64,000 bases of DNA from Belnapia mucosa (lineage in GTDB: Bacteria; Pseudomonadota; Alphaproteobacteria; Acetobacterales; Acetobacteraceae), in assembly GCF_016775475.1 (NCBI RefSeq), contig NZ_JAEUXJ010000005.1, positions 248,001-312,000 of the forward strand, read 5' to 3'. Both the position numbers and the translations under genes were made by a program. Below, piece by piece: positions 38,409 through 48,701 of the stretch (position 1 is its first letter; each line of letters opens with the position of its first letter). The notes under the pieces are model-generated. The model made no database searches. It saw only the letters and a list, made by a program, of their open reading frames with translations, and was not told where the DNA came from.

Positions 38409-40430
38409 ATGCGCCGGAGGGAATTGGGGCTGACCGTATTGGCGGGCGTAGCCGCCACCGCCGCCATGGCGCAACCGGGCGGCTTCGAGCAGTCGGGCCT
38501 GGTCGGCACGCTGGAAGGACCGGCCCTCATCACCGATCCGGCGCGCCGGCCGGGGCAGTTCAAGGAAGCGCCGATGCTCGCCGAGCAGGTGCGCGCCGGG
38601 GCGCTGCCGCCGGTCGAGCAGCGCCTGCCCCAGGACCTGATGGTGGTGCAGCCGCTGCGCAAGGTCGGCACCTATGGCGGCACCTGGCGCCGCGGCTTCA
38701 TCGGCCCCGGCGACAGCGAGAATGGCAACCGGCTGATGTCGGCCGACAAGCCGCTGTTCTTCGACGAGACCGGCACGAAGGTGCTGCCTTGCCTCGCCCG
38801 CGACCATGAGGTGAGCGCGGATGGCCGACGCATCACCCTGCATCTTCGGCGCGGGCTGCGCTGGTCGGATGGCACGCCCTGCACCGCCGATGACTGGCTG
38901 TTCTGGTTCGAGGATCTCTACAGCAACAAGGACCTGGTGCCCGCCCCGGCGCCTGAGCTCGCGGCCAATGGCAAGCCGGGGCGCATGGTGAAGGTCGATG
39001 ACGCGACCATCGCCTTCGAATTCGCGGAACCCTATTTCCTCTTTCCCGCCCTCATGGCGGGGGACACGCTCGTCGGCGGCGGGCAGACGCGGCTGCAATC
39101 CAACGGCCAAGCCTATGCGCTCTATGCGCCGGCGCATTACCTGAAGCAGTTCCTGCCGAAATACAGCTCGGTCGAGGCACTGAACGCGCAGGCTCGCGCC
39201 GCTGGCTTCGGCAATTGGGTGCAGCTCTTCCAGTACAAGTCGGATTGGCGGCTGAACAAGGAGCTGCCGACGCTCGCGGCCTGGCGGATGGTGCAGCCGA
39301 TCAACACCAGCCTCTGGGTGCTGGAACGCAATCCCTTCTACTACGCCGTCGATACCGCAGGGAACCAGCTGCCCTATATCGACCGCATCCAGATGACGCT
39401 GGCCGAGAATCCGGAGGTGGTGAACCTGCGCGCCATCGCTGGCGAATACGACTACCAGGAACGCTTCATCGACCTCGGCAAGCTGCCGGTGATCGTCGAG
39501 AACCAGCAGCGCAGCCGCTACAAGGTGCATCTGGATCTCGGTTTCAACGGGGCCGATTCGGTGCTCTTCCCCAACCCCAATTTCACCGACGACAAGGAGA
39601 TCGCCCATTGGCTGGGCCAGGCGCAATTCCGCCGCGCTCTCGCCCTCGGCATCGACCGTGAGCAGCTGAACGAGGCCTTCTGGCTCGGGCTCGGCACGCC
39701 CGGTTCGGTCATCCCGGCCGAGGTGCTGCCGGAAAGCCCGGGCGAGGAATGGCGGCAGCGCTGGTCCACGCATGACCCGGCGCAGGCGAACAAGATGCTC
39801 GACGGGCTGGGCCTGAACCGCAAGGACCGCGAGGGCTTCCGGCTGCGCCGCGACAATGGCCAGCGCCTCCGCATCGAGATCACAGTGGCGCAGACACTCT
39901 CGCCGACCTGGCCGCAGCAGGCGGAAATGATCGTGCAGCATTGGCGGCAGATCGGCATCGCCGGCGATGTGAAGGTGCAGGAACGCAGCCTGGCCCTGAC
40001 GCGCGCCCGCAACGACCAGACCCAGATCCTGCTCTGGACCAATAACGGGACGGAAAGCCTCTATCTCTATCCCCGCTACTGCTTGCCGGTGGACCCGACG
40101 GCCGGGGTGATGGGCAACGGCTATGCGCTGTGGTTCGCCTCGAACGGAGAGCGCGGCATCCGCCCGGCGGAGCCGGAGATGCTGAAGGCCTTCGACCTGA
40201 TGCGCGCCGCGACCGGCCAGCGGGAGGAGGAACGGAACCGCACTGCGCAGGAGATCTGGAAGCTGGCGGTGGACCAGCAATGGGGAATCGGGCTGGTCGG
40301 ACTGTCGCCGGCCTTCATGGGCGTGCGCGTGGTCAGCGAGCGGCTCGAGAACGTGCCCGGCCGCACTGGCATCTCCCAGCATATCCGCACGCCCTGGGGG
40401 GCGCATCCGGAGCAGTGGTATTTCAAATAG
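38409..40430 (+). CDS. ABC transporter substrate-binding protein, family 5
   Basis: 673 residues with an N-terminal signal (RRRELGLTVLAGVAATAAMAQ). Family-5 signatures include LRRGLRWSDGTPCTADDWLFW and a long two-lobed fold; size is at the large end, as for YejA-like or opine/sugar-binding members. GGGAGG 6 bases upstream fixes the ATG at 38409. It is the last gene of the operon, whereas the binding protein is often first. Ligand unknown. Confidence 0.92.
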   Translation: MRRRELGLTVLAGVAATAAMAQPGGFEQSGLVGTLEGPALITDPARRPGQFKEAPMLAEQVRAGALPPVEQRLPQDLMVVQPLRKVGTYGGTWRRGFIGPGDSENGNRLMSADKPLFFDETGTKVLPCLARDHEVSADGRRITLHLRRGLRWSDGTPCTADDWLFWFEDLYSNKDLVPAPAPELAANGKPGRMVKVDDATIAFEFAEPYFLFPALMAGDTLVGGGQTRLQSNGQAYALYAPAHYLKQFLPKYSSVEALNAQARAAGFGNWVQLFQYKSDWRLNKELPTLAAWRMVQPINTSLWVLERNPFYYAVDTAGNQLPYIDRIQMTLAENPEVVNLRAIAGEYDYQERFIDLGKLPVIVENQQRSRYKVHLDLGFNGADSVLFPNPNFTDDKEIAHWLGQAQFRRALALGIDREQLNEAFWLGLGTPGSVIPAEVLPESPGEEWRQRWSTHDPAQANKMLDGLGLNRKDREGFRLRRDNGQRLRIEITVAQTLSPTWPQQAEMIVQHWRQIGIAGDVKVQERSLALTRARNDQTQILLWTNNGTESLYLYPRYCLPVDPTAGVMGNGYALWFASNGERGIRPAEPEMLKAFDLMRAATGQREEERNRTAQEIWKLAVDQQWGIGLVGLSPAFMGVRVVSERLENVPGRTGISQHIRTPWGAHPEQWYFK

Positions 40431-40452
40431 GCCGTGCCGGCCATGGAGTTCG

Positions 40453-40478
40453 GGGTGCCAGTAATGGTCCTGGCACCC
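40453..40478 (+). terminator. Hairpin after the ABC importer operon
   Basis: Perfect 9-bp inverted repeat GGGTGCCAG (40453-40461) / CTGGCACCC (40470-40478) with an 8-base loop, 22 bases after the last stop. No T tract follows, so it may be a 3' stabiliser or a Rho-dependent pause site. The following 200 bases to the kinase gene show a second weak hairpin GCACT-CCTT-AGTGC (40534-40547) and a T7 run near 40557. Confidence 0.4.
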
Positions 40479-40679
40479 ACGCCATCTATTGCGGCCCACA
40501 TGACGGGACATTCATGGAAAGGCCGGTCGGACTGCACTCCTTAGTGCGCTGAAATATTTTTTTCCGGTGACACCCCGCCGACGCCCGCATACGAAGCAGC
40601 ATGCCTGTCCAGTGCAACTTCGACCTCGCCCCGTCGACGGAACTATTCCGGTTTGACGAGCGACTTGTCCGTTCGGAAC

Positions 40680-43600
40680 ATGGCGAGAGCTCCGGCACGC
40701 TCCTCTGCGGATCCGACACCCTGTTCCCGAACGGCATCCATGACCAGTCGCAGGGTTGATCTGGACCGCCATCACCTCCCGAGTCCGGGGCGCCTGGCCC
40801 AACTCGTCCTCGAAAGCTCCGCCGATTTCGCGGTTCTCACGATCGGCCTCGACGGCATCGTCACCAGCTGGAACAGCGCCGCCGAGCGGGTGATGGGCTG
40901 GTCGGCGGCTGAAGCGGTCGGCCAGGACGCCTCCATGATCTTTACGCTTGAAGATCAGGCCGCGGAGGCTTGCGCAACGGAGATGGCGCAGGCCCGGAGA
41001 ACCGGGCGGGCGGTAGACGAACGCTGGCACCTGCGCAAGGACGGCAGCCGCTTCTGGGGCTCCGGCTCGATGACCCGCCTCCAGGATGACGAGACGGGCG
41101 AGCAGATCGGCTATGTGAAGATCGTGCGCGACCGCACGGACCAGCACCTGGCCGGCGAGCAGCTTCGTGCCAGCGAGGCCGTGCTGCGCGGGGTCTTCGA
41201 GAACAGCGCCGATTGCCTCAAGCTCCTTACCCCCGATGGGCGGGTGACCTTCATGAATGGCCCGGGCATGGCCATGCTGGGGGTCTGCGGCCTCGAGGAG
41301 ATCAGGGGCAAGGACTATGCCGCCCTCTGGCCGGAGAAGGAGCAGGCCGGGGTCAGGGCGGCCATCGCCAGGGCCGCCGCCGGGGGCGTGGGCCGCTTTC
41401 ACGGATTCGCACCCGGCGCCGACGGTATCGGCCGGTGGTGGGACCTCCAGGTCACCGCGGTGCCGGGTGCGGATGGGCAGCCGGATCTCCTGCTGGCCTC
41501 CTCGCGCGACGTGACCGAGCGCGAGCGCTCGCGCGAGGCCCTGCGGCTCAGCGAGGCGCGGTTTCGGGCCGCCCTCTCGATCAAGACGGTCGGGGTGATG
41601 TTCTGGGGCGAGAGCCTCGGCCTCACGGAGGTGAACGAGGCCTTCCTGCGGATGACCGGCTTCACCCATGAGGAGGCGCTTGGCAAGACCTGGCAGGAAC
41701 TGACTCCGCCCGAATTCCACCCGCCCTCGCTCAAGGCGGTCGAGGAGGTCACGACGCGCGGCGAGACCACCCCCTACGAGAAGCAATTCTATCGCAAGGA
41801 CGGCTCGCGCTGGTGGGGCCTGTTCGCGGCGCGGCGAATCGGCGAGGAGGTGGTCGAGTTCGTGCTCGACATCACCGACCGGAAGGAGGCGGAGGCGGCG
41901 CTGCGCGTCAGCGAGGAACGTTTCCGGGCTCTGGTGGCAACCTCCGCCGCGACGGTCTGGACCACGGATGCCGCCGGGCTGGTCAGGGAGGATTCGCCGA
42001 GTTGGCGCAGCTTCACCGGCCAGACGCTGGAGGAGTGGCTCGGCACAGGCTGGCTGAATGTCGTTCACCCCGCGGATCGCGCCCATGCCGGCACAGGCTG
42101 GACCATGGCCGTGACATCGGGAACGCCGCTCGATACCGAATTCCGGCTTCGCCGGGCGGATGGGGAGTGGCGGCTGACGGCCGTGCGTGCTGTCCCGGTC
42201 CGCCATGCGGATGGAACCATTCGCGAATGGGTCGGCACGAATGCCGACATCACCGACCGACGCCGGGCGGAAGAGGCGCGGCAGTCCATTGAGGACCGCC
42301 ATCGCCTCGTCGTTCGGGCGACCAATGACGCCATCTGGGATTGGGACCTGCGGCGGGACCGGATCGAGTGGAACGACGCATTGCACGAGGCCTATGGCTA
42401 TGCGCCGCAGGAGGTCGATCCCGCCGGCGACTGGTGGATCGAGCATATCCACCCGGACGACCGCGAGCGGGTCAGGACCTCGATCCACGCCGTCATCGAT
42501 GGGGCCGGCAGCCACTGGGCCGACGAGTACCGCTTCCTGCGGGCCGATGGCAGCTATGCCGATGTGCTCGACCGGGGCTTCATGGTGCGCGGGCCGGATG
42601 GCGAGCCGCTGCGGATGATCGGCGCGATGCTGGACGTGACCGAACGGCGGCAATCCGAACGGGCCCTGCGGCGACTGAACGAGGAGCTGGAAATTGAGGT
42701 CTCCCGCCGCGCCGAGCAGCTTCGGCAGCAGGAGGAGGCGCTGCGGCAGAGCCAGAAGCTGGAAGCCGTCGGCCAGCTCACGGGCGGGGTGGCGCATGAC
42801 TTCAACAACCTGCTGACCGTCATCCGCTCCTCGGCCGGGCTGCTGCGCCGCCCTGGCCTGCCGGAGGAGCGGCGGCAGCGCTATGTCGAGGCCATTGCGG
42901 AGACCGCCGACCGGGCCGCCAAGCTCACCGGCCAGCTCCTGGCCTTCGCGCGGCGGCAGCCCCTCAAGCCGGAGGTCTTCACGGTGAGCGGGCGGGCCCA
43001 GGCCGTCGCGGAGCTCATCCGCCCCCTCGTCGGCGTGCGGGTGGCGATCGAAGTCGTCGTCGAATGCGAGGGCAGCGCGGTCGAGGCCGATCCCAACCAG
43101 TTCGAGACGGCGCTGGTCAACCTGGCGGTCAATGCACGCGATGCGATGGATGGCGAAGGACGCCTGACCATCCGGACCTGGCTCGCCGCCGGGGTACCGC
43201 CCACGCGCGGGCATGCGGGCACGCCGGGCGCCTTCGTCGCCGTGTCGGTTTCCGATACCGGGGCGGGGATCGCGCCGGAGATGCTCGGCCGGATCTTCGA
43301 GCCCTTCTTTACCACCAAGGAGATCGGCAAGGGGACCGGGCTGGGACTGTCGCAGGTCTATGGCTTCGCCAAGCAGTCGGGCGGCGAGTTGCATGTCGAG
43401 AGCCGGCTCGACCAAGGCTCGACTTTCGCGCTCTACCTGCCGCGCGCCGATGCCAAGCCGGTGGTGGTGCCCCCGCAGCCCGAGGACCAGGGCGGCCAGC
43501 CCGAGGAAGGGCGGCGGAACGTGCTGCTGGTGGAGGACAATGTCCAGGTCGGCGAGTTCGCCCGGCAGATGCTCGAGGATCTCGGCTACCAAGCGACCTG

Positions 43601-43862
43601 GGCGCCGAATGCCAGGGCCGCGCTCGACCTGCTGGAGGAGGATACGAGCCGCTTCGATGTCGTGTTCTCGGATGTCGTCATGCCCGGCATGAACGGGGTG
43701 GAGCTCGGGAAGGAGATTCGCCAGCGCTGGCCGGAGCTGCGGATCGTGCTGACCAGCGGCTATAGCCATATACTCGCCCAGGGCGGCGCCCAGGGCTTCG
43801 AGCTGCTGCACAAGCCCTATTCGGTCGAGGGACTATCCCGCGCCCTGAAGTCGAAGCGGTAA
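40680..43862 (+). CDS. Multi-PAS hybrid sensor histidine kinase with C-terminal receiver
   Basis: About 1060 soluble residues. Five PAS/PAC units can be counted from sequence repeats of the type [48 protein letters not shown] and [11 protein letters not shown], each ending a PAS. HisKA-type dimerisation helix with [18 protein letters not shown] follows, then HATPase with [16 protein letters not shown] and GKGTGLGLS, and a receiver with Asp in [10 protein letters not shown]. No membrane helix, so it senses a cytosolic cue. Start uncertain: ATG 40680, ATG 40740 or TTG 40653; none has a good ribosome site. No cognate regulator nearby. Confidence 0.9.
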   Translation: MARAPARSSADPTPCSRTASMTSRRVDLDRHHLPSPGRLAQLVLESSADFAVLTIGLDGIVTSWNSAAERVMGWSAAEAVGQDASMIFTLEDQAAEACATEMAQARRTGRAVDERWHLRKDGSRFWGSGSMTRLQDDETGEQIGYVKIVRDRTDQHLAGEQLRASEAVLRGVFENSADCLKLLTPDGRVTFMNGPGMAMLGVCGLEEIRGKDYAALWPEKEQAGVRAAIARAAAGGVGRFHGFAPGADGIGRWWDLQVTAVPGADGQPDLLLASSRDVTERERSREALRLSEARFRAALSIKTVGVMFWGESLGLTEVNEAFLRMTGFTHEEALGKTWQELTPPEFHPPSLKAVEEVTTRGETTPYEKQFYRKDGSRWWGLFAARRIGEEVVEFVLDITDRKEAEAALRVSEERFRALVATSAATVWTTDAAGLVREDSPSWRSFTGQTLEEWLGTGWLNVVHPADRAHAGTGWTMAVTSGTPLDTEFRLRRADGEWRLTAVRAVPVRHADGTIREWVGTNADITDRRRAEEARQSIEDRHRLVVRATNDAIWDWDLRRDRIEWNDALHEAYGYAPQEVDPAGDWWIEHIHPDDRERVRTSIHAVIDGAGSHWADEYRFLRADGSYADVLDRGFMVRGPDGEPLRMIGAMLDVTERRQSERALRRLNEELEIEVSRRAEQLRQQEEALRQSQKLEAVGQLTGGVAHDFNNLLTVIRSSAGLLRRPGLPEERRQRYVEAIAETADRAAKLTGQLLAFARRQPLKPEVFTVSGRAQAVAELIRPLVGVRVAIEVVVECEGSAVEADPNQFETALVNLAVNARDAMDGEGRLTIRTWLAAGVPPTRGHAGTPGAFVAVSVSDTGAGIAPEMLGRIFEPFFTTKEIGKGTGLGLSQVYGFAKQSGGELHVESRLDQGSTFALYLPRADAKPVVVPPQPEDQGGQPEEGRRNVLLVEDNVQVGEFARQMLEDLGYQATWAPNARAALDLLEEDTSRFDVVFSDVVMPGMNGVELGKEIRQRWPELRIVLTSGYSHILAQGGAQGFELLHKPYSVEGLSRALKSKR

Positions 43863-43872
43863 GGCTCCGCCG

Positions 43873-44619
43873 TCAGCGGAACCCCCGCCAGAGCAGCTCC
43901 CCCCCGAGCACCAGCAGGCCGAGGAAGAAGCACAAGCGGAAGGTCTCCGGCCGCACCCGGGCGCGGAGCCATCCGCCCGCCGCCATCCCGAGCAGCGCCG
44001 GCACCAGGGCGAGCAGGGAGACGCCCGCAGTCCCTGCCCCCAGCGCGCCATGCCAGGCCAGGCCGGCGGCGAGCGCCAGGGTGGAGACGGTGAAGGACAG
44101 GCCGAGCGCCTGCACGAGGTCGTCCCGCTCCAGCCCGAGCGAGCCGAGATAGGGCACAGCCGGGACGACGAAGACGCCGGTCGCCCCGGTGACCAGCCCC
44201 GTCGCCGCCCCCGCCAGCGGCCCGGCCCAGGGCTCCGCCCCCGCCGGCACGCGAAGGCGCGGCTTGAACAGCCCGACGATGCCATAGAGCAGCAAGGCGC
44301 CGCCGAGGGCTGCCGTGGCGGCCGGCCCCGCCGCGCCCGCGATCAGCCCCGCCCCCGCCAGCGTGCCGGCGACGATGCCGAGCATCATGCCCCGGAGGCG
44401 ATGCAGCAGAGCGCCGAAGCGCGGTCCGGCGAAAAGCTGCCAGAGATTCGTCACGAGCGAAGGCACGAGGAGCAGCGCCGCGGCCTCGACCGGGGGCATC
44501 GTCAGGCCGAGCAGGCCCATGGCGACGGTCGGCAGGCCGAGGCCAATGACGCCCTTGACCAATCCGGCAAGGAGGAAGGTGCCCGTGACGAGCAGGATGA
44601 GGGGAAGGGAATCGGTCAT
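43873..44619 (-). CDS. TauE/SafE family sulfite/organosulfonate exporter-like membrane protein
   Basis: 248 residues, about eight helices in two repeats. Repeat signatures: GLVKGVIGLGLPTVAMGLL and GAATGLVTGATGVFVVPAVPYL. TauE/SafE proteins move sulfur-containing or other small anions. Divergent from the LysR gene across a 94-base gap holding a perfect palindrome, so the LysR protein probably controls it. The stop is 10 bases from that of the convergent kinase. Confidence 0.9.
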   Translation of the reverse strand: MTDSLPLILLVTGTFLLAGLVKGVIGLGLPTVAMGLLGLTMPPVEAAALLLVPSLVTNLWQLFAGPRFGALLHRLRGMMLGIVAGTLAGAGLIAGAAGPAATAALGGALLLYGIVGLFKPRLRVPAGAEPWAGPLAGAATGLVTGATGVFVVPAVPYLGSLGLERDDLVQALGLSFTVSTLALAAGLAWHGALGAGTAGVSLLALVPALLGMAAGGWLRARVRPETFRLCFFLGLLVLGGELLWRGFR

Positions 44620-44674
44620 GGCCCGATGCTGCCGCTCGCCGGCTTCCCTCCACAATGCGGGATCGGTGTAGCCT

Positions 44675-44695
44675 GCCTTCGTTCAGAACGAAGGC
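44675..44695. promoter_or_regulatory. Perfect 21-bp palindrome, likely LysR operator
   Basis: Arms GCCTTCGTTC (44675-44684) and GAACGAAGGC (44686-44695) around a single central A. It contains the LysR-type T-N11-A core (TTCGTTCAGAACGAA). It lies 18 bases before the lysR start and 56 bases from the divergent exporter gene, the expected place for autoregulation plus target control. Confidence 0.75.
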
Positions 44696-44713
44696 AAGGC
44701 GATTGGCCCAGCG

Positions 44714-45598
44714 ATGCATTTCGATCTGACCGACCTGCGCCTGTTCCTCCATGTGGTGGAGGCGGGCAGCATCACCGCGGGCGCCGCCCGATCCGGCCTA
44801 GCCCTGGCCTCGGCCAGCGCGCGGGTCCGGGGCATGGAGGAGCAGGCGGGCGTTCCGTTGCTGGAGCGCGGCCGGCGCGGCGTGGAGCCGACGCCGGCGG
44901 GCCGGACGCTGCTGCATCACGCGCGGCTGGTGATGGGCCAGGTGGAGCGGATGCGGGGCGAGCTCGGCGATTATGCGCATGGGGTGAAGGGCCATGTCCG
45001 GCTGCTGGCCAATACCGCGGCCGCCGCCGAATTTCTGCCCGAGCCGCTGGCCGCCTTCCTCGCCGCCAATCCCAGCGTCGATATCGACCTGGATGAGCGG
45101 CCAAGCCGCGAGGTCGCCCGGGCCGTCGCCGAGGGCCTGGCGGAGATCGGCATCGCCGCCGACCATGCCGACCTGTCGGGGCTGGAGGTCAGGCCCTTCC
45201 GCCTGGACCGGCTGGTGCTCGTCGTGCCGCGCGGGCATGCGCTCGCCGGTCGGGCGCGGATCGCCTTCGCCGAGGCGCTGGGCAGCGACTTCGTCGGCCT
45301 CTCGGGCGATACCGCGCTCGGCGAGCATCTGGCCGGCCATGCGGCCCGGACCGGCACCCGAATGCGGCTGCGCGTGCGGGTCCGGGGGCTGGATGCGGCC
45401 TGCCGGATGGTGGCGCTCGGCGCCGGCGTCGCCGTGGTCCCGGAGACCGCGGCGCGACGCTGGGCGGGCGGAGGCGCGCTCATTCTCCTGCCGCTGGAGG
45501 AGGCCTGGGCCGAGCGCCGGCTGGTGGTGGTCCTGCGGCGGCTCGATGCCCTGCCATCCCATGCGCGGCGGCTGGCGGAGCATCTGGCGGCGGGCTGA
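44714..45598 (+). CDS. LysR family transcriptional regulator
   Basis: 294 residues. N-terminal winged helix-turn-helix (about 1-62: LRLFLHVVEAGSITAGAARSG then PLLERGRRGVEPTPAG) and a periplasmic-binding-like effector domain (about 90-290). Effector unknown. The operator-like palindrome just upstream and the divergent TauE/SafE gene give the likely regulon. Its TGA directly abuts the stop of the convergent IclR gene without any spacer. Confidence 0.93.
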   Translation: MHFDLTDLRLFLHVVEAGSITAGAARSGLALASASARVRGMEEQAGVPLLERGRRGVEPTPAGRTLLHHARLVMGQVERMRGELGDYAHGVKGHVRLLANTAAAAEFLPEPLAAFLAANPSVDIDLDERPSREVARAVAEGLAEIGIAADHADLSGLEVRPFRLDRLVLVVPRGHALAGRARIAFAEALGSDFVGLSGDTALGEHLAGHAARTGTRMRLRVRVRGLDAACRMVALGAGVAVVPETAARRWAGGGALILLPLEEAWAERRLVVVLRRLDALPSHARRLAEHLAAG

Positions 45599-46402
45599 TC
45601 AGGAACGCCGGCGCGCCGGACGCCGCCCCGCGGCGGAATGGGCCGCAAGGACAGGACGGCGTTCGGCCAAGCCCAGGCAGGCCTGCCGCAAGGCGGCGAC
45701 CAGGGAGGGTAGTTCCGCCGCCACATGCGCCGTCGGTGCGCCGAGGCCCAGGGCCAGATCGGGCTGCCCTGCCATCCGCGGCAAGGCCGTGGCGACCACC
45801 GCGCGCCCCGGCAGCCCGAATGCGGGCCGCATCGACCAGCCTTGCGACCGGGCACGCCGCAGCTCCGCCAGGAAATCCGGCAAGGCCAGCCGCTGCGCCG
45901 GGTCTGGGACGGCCGCATTGCTCCGGCGCAGGATGCGCCCGAGCTCCGTATCGCTCTCGCCCAGCAGCAGCATATGGCCGATGGCGGAGGCACAGGCCGG
46001 CGCGATGAAGCCCGAGGCCAGCGGCACCGCATCCGGCCGCAATCCCCGCAGCACCAGCACCAGCCTGATCTGCACGCCCTGGCGCATGCCGACGAGGACC
46101 GTGAGCCCGGTGGAGCGACGCAGCCCATCCATGGCCGAGACCAGGCTGCCCTCGCCGAAGATCTCATCATGCAGCCAGGCGCCGAGCAGCATCACCCGCA
46201 CCGTCGGGCGGTAGCTCCGCGTTTCGGCATCATGGCTGAGATAGCCGAGCTGCTCGAGGCTCGAGAGCAGGACGGAGGTGCTGGATTGCGGCCAGCCGAA
46301 GCGCCGGCTGATCTCCGCCACGCTGGCCGGCATATGGGTCTGCGCAAAATGCTCCAGCACTTCGAGGACCCGCTGCGCCGATTTCACCACACCGGCCGTC
46401 AT
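45599..46402 (-). CDS. IclR family transcriptional regulator
   Basis: 267 residues. N-terminal helix-turn-helix (about 5-70: VVKSAQRVLEVLEHFAQ, SVAEISRRFGWPQSSTSVLL) and a C-terminal IclR effector domain. A basic tail (RRPARRRS) ends the protein. It diverges from the oxygenase gene across 94 bases and probably controls the oxygenase-reductase-Bug operon, as IclR proteins often do for aromatic catabolism. The ATG at 46402 gives the family-like N-terminus. Confidence 0.9.
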   Translation of the reverse strand: MTAGVVKSAQRVLEVLEHFAQTHMPASVAEISRRFGWPQSSTSVLLSSLEQLGYLSHDAETRSYRPTVRVMLLGAWLHDEIFGEGSLVSAMDGLRRSTGLTVLVGMRQGVQIRLVLVLRGLRPDAVPLASGFIAPACASAIGHMLLLGESDTELGRILRRSNAAVPDPAQRLALPDFLAELRRARSQGWSMRPAFGLPGRAVVATALPRMAGQPDLALGLGAPTAHVAAELPSLVAALRQACLGLAERRPVLAAHSAAGRRPARRRS

Positions 46403-46496
46403 GTCCCATCCCCAAACATCACATCCATGATGGCCCATTCATGCCCGCCGCGCATTACCTTCCTCGGCAGCGAGAACAAGCGTGAGGGAGCATCCG

Positions 46497-47723
46497 ATGG
46501 TCACCAGGGCCGAGAACGAGCTGCTGACGCGCGTCGCGAACGGCGCCCCGATGGGTGCGATGATGCGCGCGCATTACTGGGTGCCGGCGGTGTTGTCCTC
46601 GCGGCTCGAAGCGGGCGGCGCCCCCGTGCGGGTCACGCTGTTCGGCGAGCATTTCATCGCTTGGCGCGCGGAGGATGGCCGGGTCGGCTTCTTCGACGAA
46701 GCCTGTCCGCACCGCCTCGCCTCCCTCGCGCTGGCGCGCAACGAGGACTGCGCGCTGACCTGCATTTTCCATGGCTGGAGCTTCGGCGTGGATGGCAGCG
46801 TGCTCCGCGCGCCGACGCAGCCGGGTGGCGAGGCGGAGTTCTGCCGGACCGTCAAGCTGAACCATTACCGCACGCGCGAGGGTGCCGGTCTCGTCTGGGT
46901 CTTCCTCGGCGACCAGGATGCCGCGCCGGATTGCCCGGCCTTTGAATGGATGGATCTCGCGCCGGAGCAGACCGTGGTCGCCGGCACGCTGCTCGGCGTC
47001 AATTGGCTGCAGGGCCTGGAGGCGACGATCGACAGCGCGCATGTCGGCCATCTGCACGAGGCCTGGGTCAAGACGGTGCAGGATGGGCGGGATCTCTCGC
47101 GCGTCACCAACGAGGTGGTGATGCGCTACGAGATCGACAGCCAGACCTATGGCTATACCGCCGCGGCGCTGCGGCCCACCGGAAACGGCGCCGTGCTGGC
47201 GCGCGTCACCGAATATGTCATGCCCTGGTACGGCATGATCCCGCCGAATTACGAAGGCCAGGACGGCGACCACACCGTCATCATCGCGGTGCCGGTCGAT
47301 GACGAGCACACCATCCAGTGGTACCTCTGGTACAACACGAAGCGCCCGGTCGCGGCGATGCTGCGGGCCCAGTATGCGAACAGCATGGAGATGATCAAGG
47401 TCCGCGGCGGGCCCGAGGATATGTGGGGCCAGGACCGTGCGCTGATGCGGCAGGGCCATCCGACCGGCTTCCGCGAGCTGGTGATGGAGGATTTCGTGGT
47501 GGAGCTCTCCATGGGCCCCATCGTCGATCGCAGCCGGGAACAGCTCTCGGCCTCCGACCAGGCCATCGTCCGGGCGCGGCGTCTGCTGCTGCAGGCCGCG
47601 CGGGACTTCCAGGCCGGCAAGCCTCCGGTCAGCGCCCGGCATGAGGCGGTGGATTACCGCGCCATCCGCTCGCGTGGCGGCATGGTCGCGGCCGGTGCCG
47701 ATTGGCGCAGCCTGCCCTACTGA
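46497..47723 (+). CDS. Rieske aromatic ring-hydroxylating oxygenase, phthalate 4,5-dioxygenase type
   Basis: 408 residues. Rieske 2Fe-2S ligands C70-P-H72 and C89-I-F-H92; mononuclear iron ligands D179, H182 and H187 in a DxxHxxxxH pattern. The overall length and NWLQGLEATIDSAHVGHLH spacing match the alpha-only oxygenases that pair with an FMN-type reductase (phthalate, vanillate or related aromatic acids). GGGAG 7 bases upstream favours ATG 46497 over GTG 46482. Seven bases separate it from the reductase gene. Confidence 0.92.
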   Translation: MVTRAENELLTRVANGAPMGAMMRAHYWVPAVLSSRLEAGGAPVRVTLFGEHFIAWRAEDGRVGFFDEACPHRLASLALARNEDCALTCIFHGWSFGVDGSVLRAPTQPGGEAEFCRTVKLNHYRTREGAGLVWVFLGDQDAAPDCPAFEWMDLAPEQTVVAGTLLGVNWLQGLEATIDSAHVGHLHEAWVKTVQDGRDLSRVTNEVVMRYEIDSQTYGYTAAALRPTGNGAVLARVTEYVMPWYGMIPPNYEGQDGDHTVIIAVPVDDEHTIQWYLWYNTKRPVAAMLRAQYANSMEMIKVRGGPEDMWGQDRALMRQGHPTGFRELVMEDFVVELSMGPIVDRSREQLSASDQAIVRARRLLLQAARDFQAGKPPVSARHEAVDYRAIRSRGGMVAAGADWRSLPY

Positions 47724-47730
47724 GCGCGCC

Positions 47731-48663
47731 ATGCACGCCGTCAGGCTTGAGGCCATCCGCTATGCCGCGCCGGGGGTGAGCCTGTTCGAGCTCGCCCGTC
47801 CGGATGGCCGGCCGCTGCCCGCCTGGGATGCGGGAAGCCATGTCGACCTGCATCTGCCGAACGGCCTCGTGCGGCAGTATTCGCTGCTGGGCAGCTCCGA
47901 CCCGGGCCGCTACCTCCTCGGCGTCAAGCGCGACCCGGTTGGCCGCGGGGGCTCCGCCTGGCTGCACGACAAGGTGCGGGTTGGCGATGTCCTCCAGCTC
48001 GACGGGCCGCGCAACCACTTCCCGCTGGCGGAACAGGCTGCCCATTCGGTCCTGATCGCGGGCGGGATCGGCATCACGCCGCTCCTTGCCATGGCCGCGC
48101 GGCTGCAGGCGCTCGGGAGCAGCTGGACGCTGCACCATGCCGTGCGCAGCCGCGGGGATGCGGCCTTCACCGCGGAACTGGCCGCCCTCGGCGGCCACTG
48201 CCACCTGCATTGCGATGACGAGGCCGGCGCCGTGCTGGACATCCCGGCCCTGGTCGCCGCGGCTCCGGCCGAGGCGCATCTCTATTGCTGCGGCCCGGCG
48301 CCCATGCTGGCCAGCTTCGAGGCGGCAACCGCGGGCCGCCCGCCCGATCGCGTGCATGTCGAGTATTTCACCGCCAAGGCGCCGCCCGCGACGCAAGGCG
48401 GGTTCACCGTGGAACTGGCGCGATCGCGCCGCGAGCTGCGCGTGGCGCCGGGCCAGAGCATCCTCGATACCGTGCTCGAGGCCGGGATCGACTGCGGCTA
48501 CGCCTGCATGCAGGGCACCTGCGGCAGTTGCGAGGCGCGGGTCCTCGCCGGCGAGCCCGATCACCGGGACGGGCTGTTGCCGCCCGAGCGGCGCCTCGCC
48601 GAGGGCACCATGCTGATCTGCTGTTCCGGCAGCCGCGGCGAGCGCCTCGTCCTGGATCTTTGA
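47731..48663 (+). CDS. PDR/VanB family oxidoreductase (oxygenase reductase)
   Basis: 310 residues. FMN-binding N-terminal barrel with RQYSLLGSS, NAD domain with IAGGIGITPLLAM and CCGPAPM, then a C-terminal plant-type 2Fe-2S domain with C-x4-C-x2-C (in GYACMQGTCGSC) and a final Cys in LICCS. It passes electrons from NADH to the Rieske oxygenase encoded immediately upstream. Confidence 0.93.
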   Translation: MHAVRLEAIRYAAPGVSLFELARPDGRPLPAWDAGSHVDLHLPNGLVRQYSLLGSSDPGRYLLGVKRDPVGRGGSAWLHDKVRVGDVLQLDGPRNHFPLAEQAAHSVLIAGGIGITPLLAMAARLQALGSSWTLHHAVRSRGDAAFTAELAALGGHCHLHCDDEAGAVLDIPALVAAAPAEAHLYCCGPAPMLASFEAATAGRPPDRVHVEYFTAKAPPATQGGFTVELARSRRELRVAPGQSILDTVLEAGIDCGYACMQGTCGSCEARVLAGEPDHRDGLLPPERRLAEGTMLICCSGSRGERLVLDL

Positions 48664-48701
48664 TGCAAACGGCGGCGACAGACCGCGCCGGGGAGGAAAA
48701 C

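Noticed and set aside
40534-40563. Intrinsic terminator GCACT-CCTT-AGTGC with T7 run
   Set aside because: Only 5 bp of stem and about 9 bases between stem and T run; not convincing.
40512-43811. Very long open frame antisense to the multi-PAS kinase (about 1,100 codons)
   Set aside because: High GC at third positions opens antisense frames; the translation is low-complexity and shows no domain, while the sense frame has clear kinase motifs. The same applies to long antisense frames over rpfC, hrpB, cysI and the ABC binding protein.
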